NCBI GenBank assembly: GCA_031394045.1
Contig: JANMWN010000211.1
Coordinates: 1-5,496, forward strand
Source: JANYIP01 sp031394045
GTDB taxonomy: Bacteria; Actinomycetota; Actinomycetes; Prado026
Length of the DNA stretch: 5,496 bases
Direction: 5' to 3'
Part shown: positions 5,478 through 5,496 of the stretch, piece after piece
Layout of the letters: the number at the start of each line of letters is the position of its first letter
Position numbering within the stretch: the first letter of the stretch is position 1
Translations under genes and position numbers: made by a program
Notes under the pieces: model-generated
Databases searched by the model: none
What the model was told of the DNA's origin: nothing
What the model saw: only the letters and a program-made list of their open reading frames with translations

Positions 5478-5496
5478 ATGACTGTGTCTCACAAGG
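5478..5496 (+). CDS. Start of an unidentified gene, cut by the window end
   Basis: Only the first six codons are present (Met-Thr-Val-Ser-His-Lys). The call rests on the strong ribosome binding site nine bases upstream, the candidate promoter and the preceding terminator. The product cannot be identified from six residues. A betaine aldehyde dehydrogenase or a choline transporter would fit beside betA, but the sequence does not show either. Confidence 0.6.

Noticed and set aside
5478..5496. Naming the truncated last gene as betaine aldehyde dehydrogenase or a choline transporter
   Set aside because: Six codons carry no family signal; location beside betA alone is not enough.

Overview
The window is high-GC throughout, with strongly GC-biased third codon positions, GTG starts, a DUF222/HNH (13E12-type) protein and actinobacterial-style DNA-damage promoter motifs. 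This points to an actinomycete, plausibly of the Nocardioidaceae/Propionibacteriales type; the genus is an inference. All supported genes lie on the + strand.

Layout. Positions 1-123 are a non-coding control region. It holds a near-consensus RecA-independent (PafBC/RecA-NDp type) promoter motif at 36-58, a perfect actinobacterial LexA (SOS) box at 95-110, and a TANNNT -10 hexamer at 112-117 placed so that transcription would begin at the start codon. It drives a DUF222/HNH nuclease-like protein (124-1437). A short 40-bp gap with a possible leaderless promoter follows. Then come an RDD-family membrane protein (1478-2017), a small ABM-type (antibiotic biosynthesis monooxygenase/dimeric alpha-beta barrel) protein (2033-2437), a lipoprotein of the copper type II monooxygenase (PHM/DBH) family (2434-3657) and a choline dehydrogenase, BetA (3665-5317). 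Positions 5318-5477 hold two tandem hairpins, the second a strong terminator candidate, and then a promoter and Shine-Dalgarno for a new gene that begins at 5478 and runs off the window.

How the genes fit together. The last three complete genes are tightly packed (4-bp GTGA overlap, then a 7-bp gap) and probably form one transcript, possibly with the RDD gene 15 bp upstream. BetA would oxidise choline in the cytoplasm or at the inner face of the membrane. The PHM/DBH-like protein would sit lipid-anchored outside the membrane and keeps all six expected copper ligands. A shared pathway, such as oxidation of choline or another amine-containing compound, is a hypothesis from gene order only.

The most notable items are the dual DNA-damage control region in front of the DUF222/HNH gene and the apparently intact copper monooxygenase lipoprotein coupled to an ABM protein and BetA. 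I saw no tRNA, rRNA, CRISPR array, insertion sequence or phage gene.
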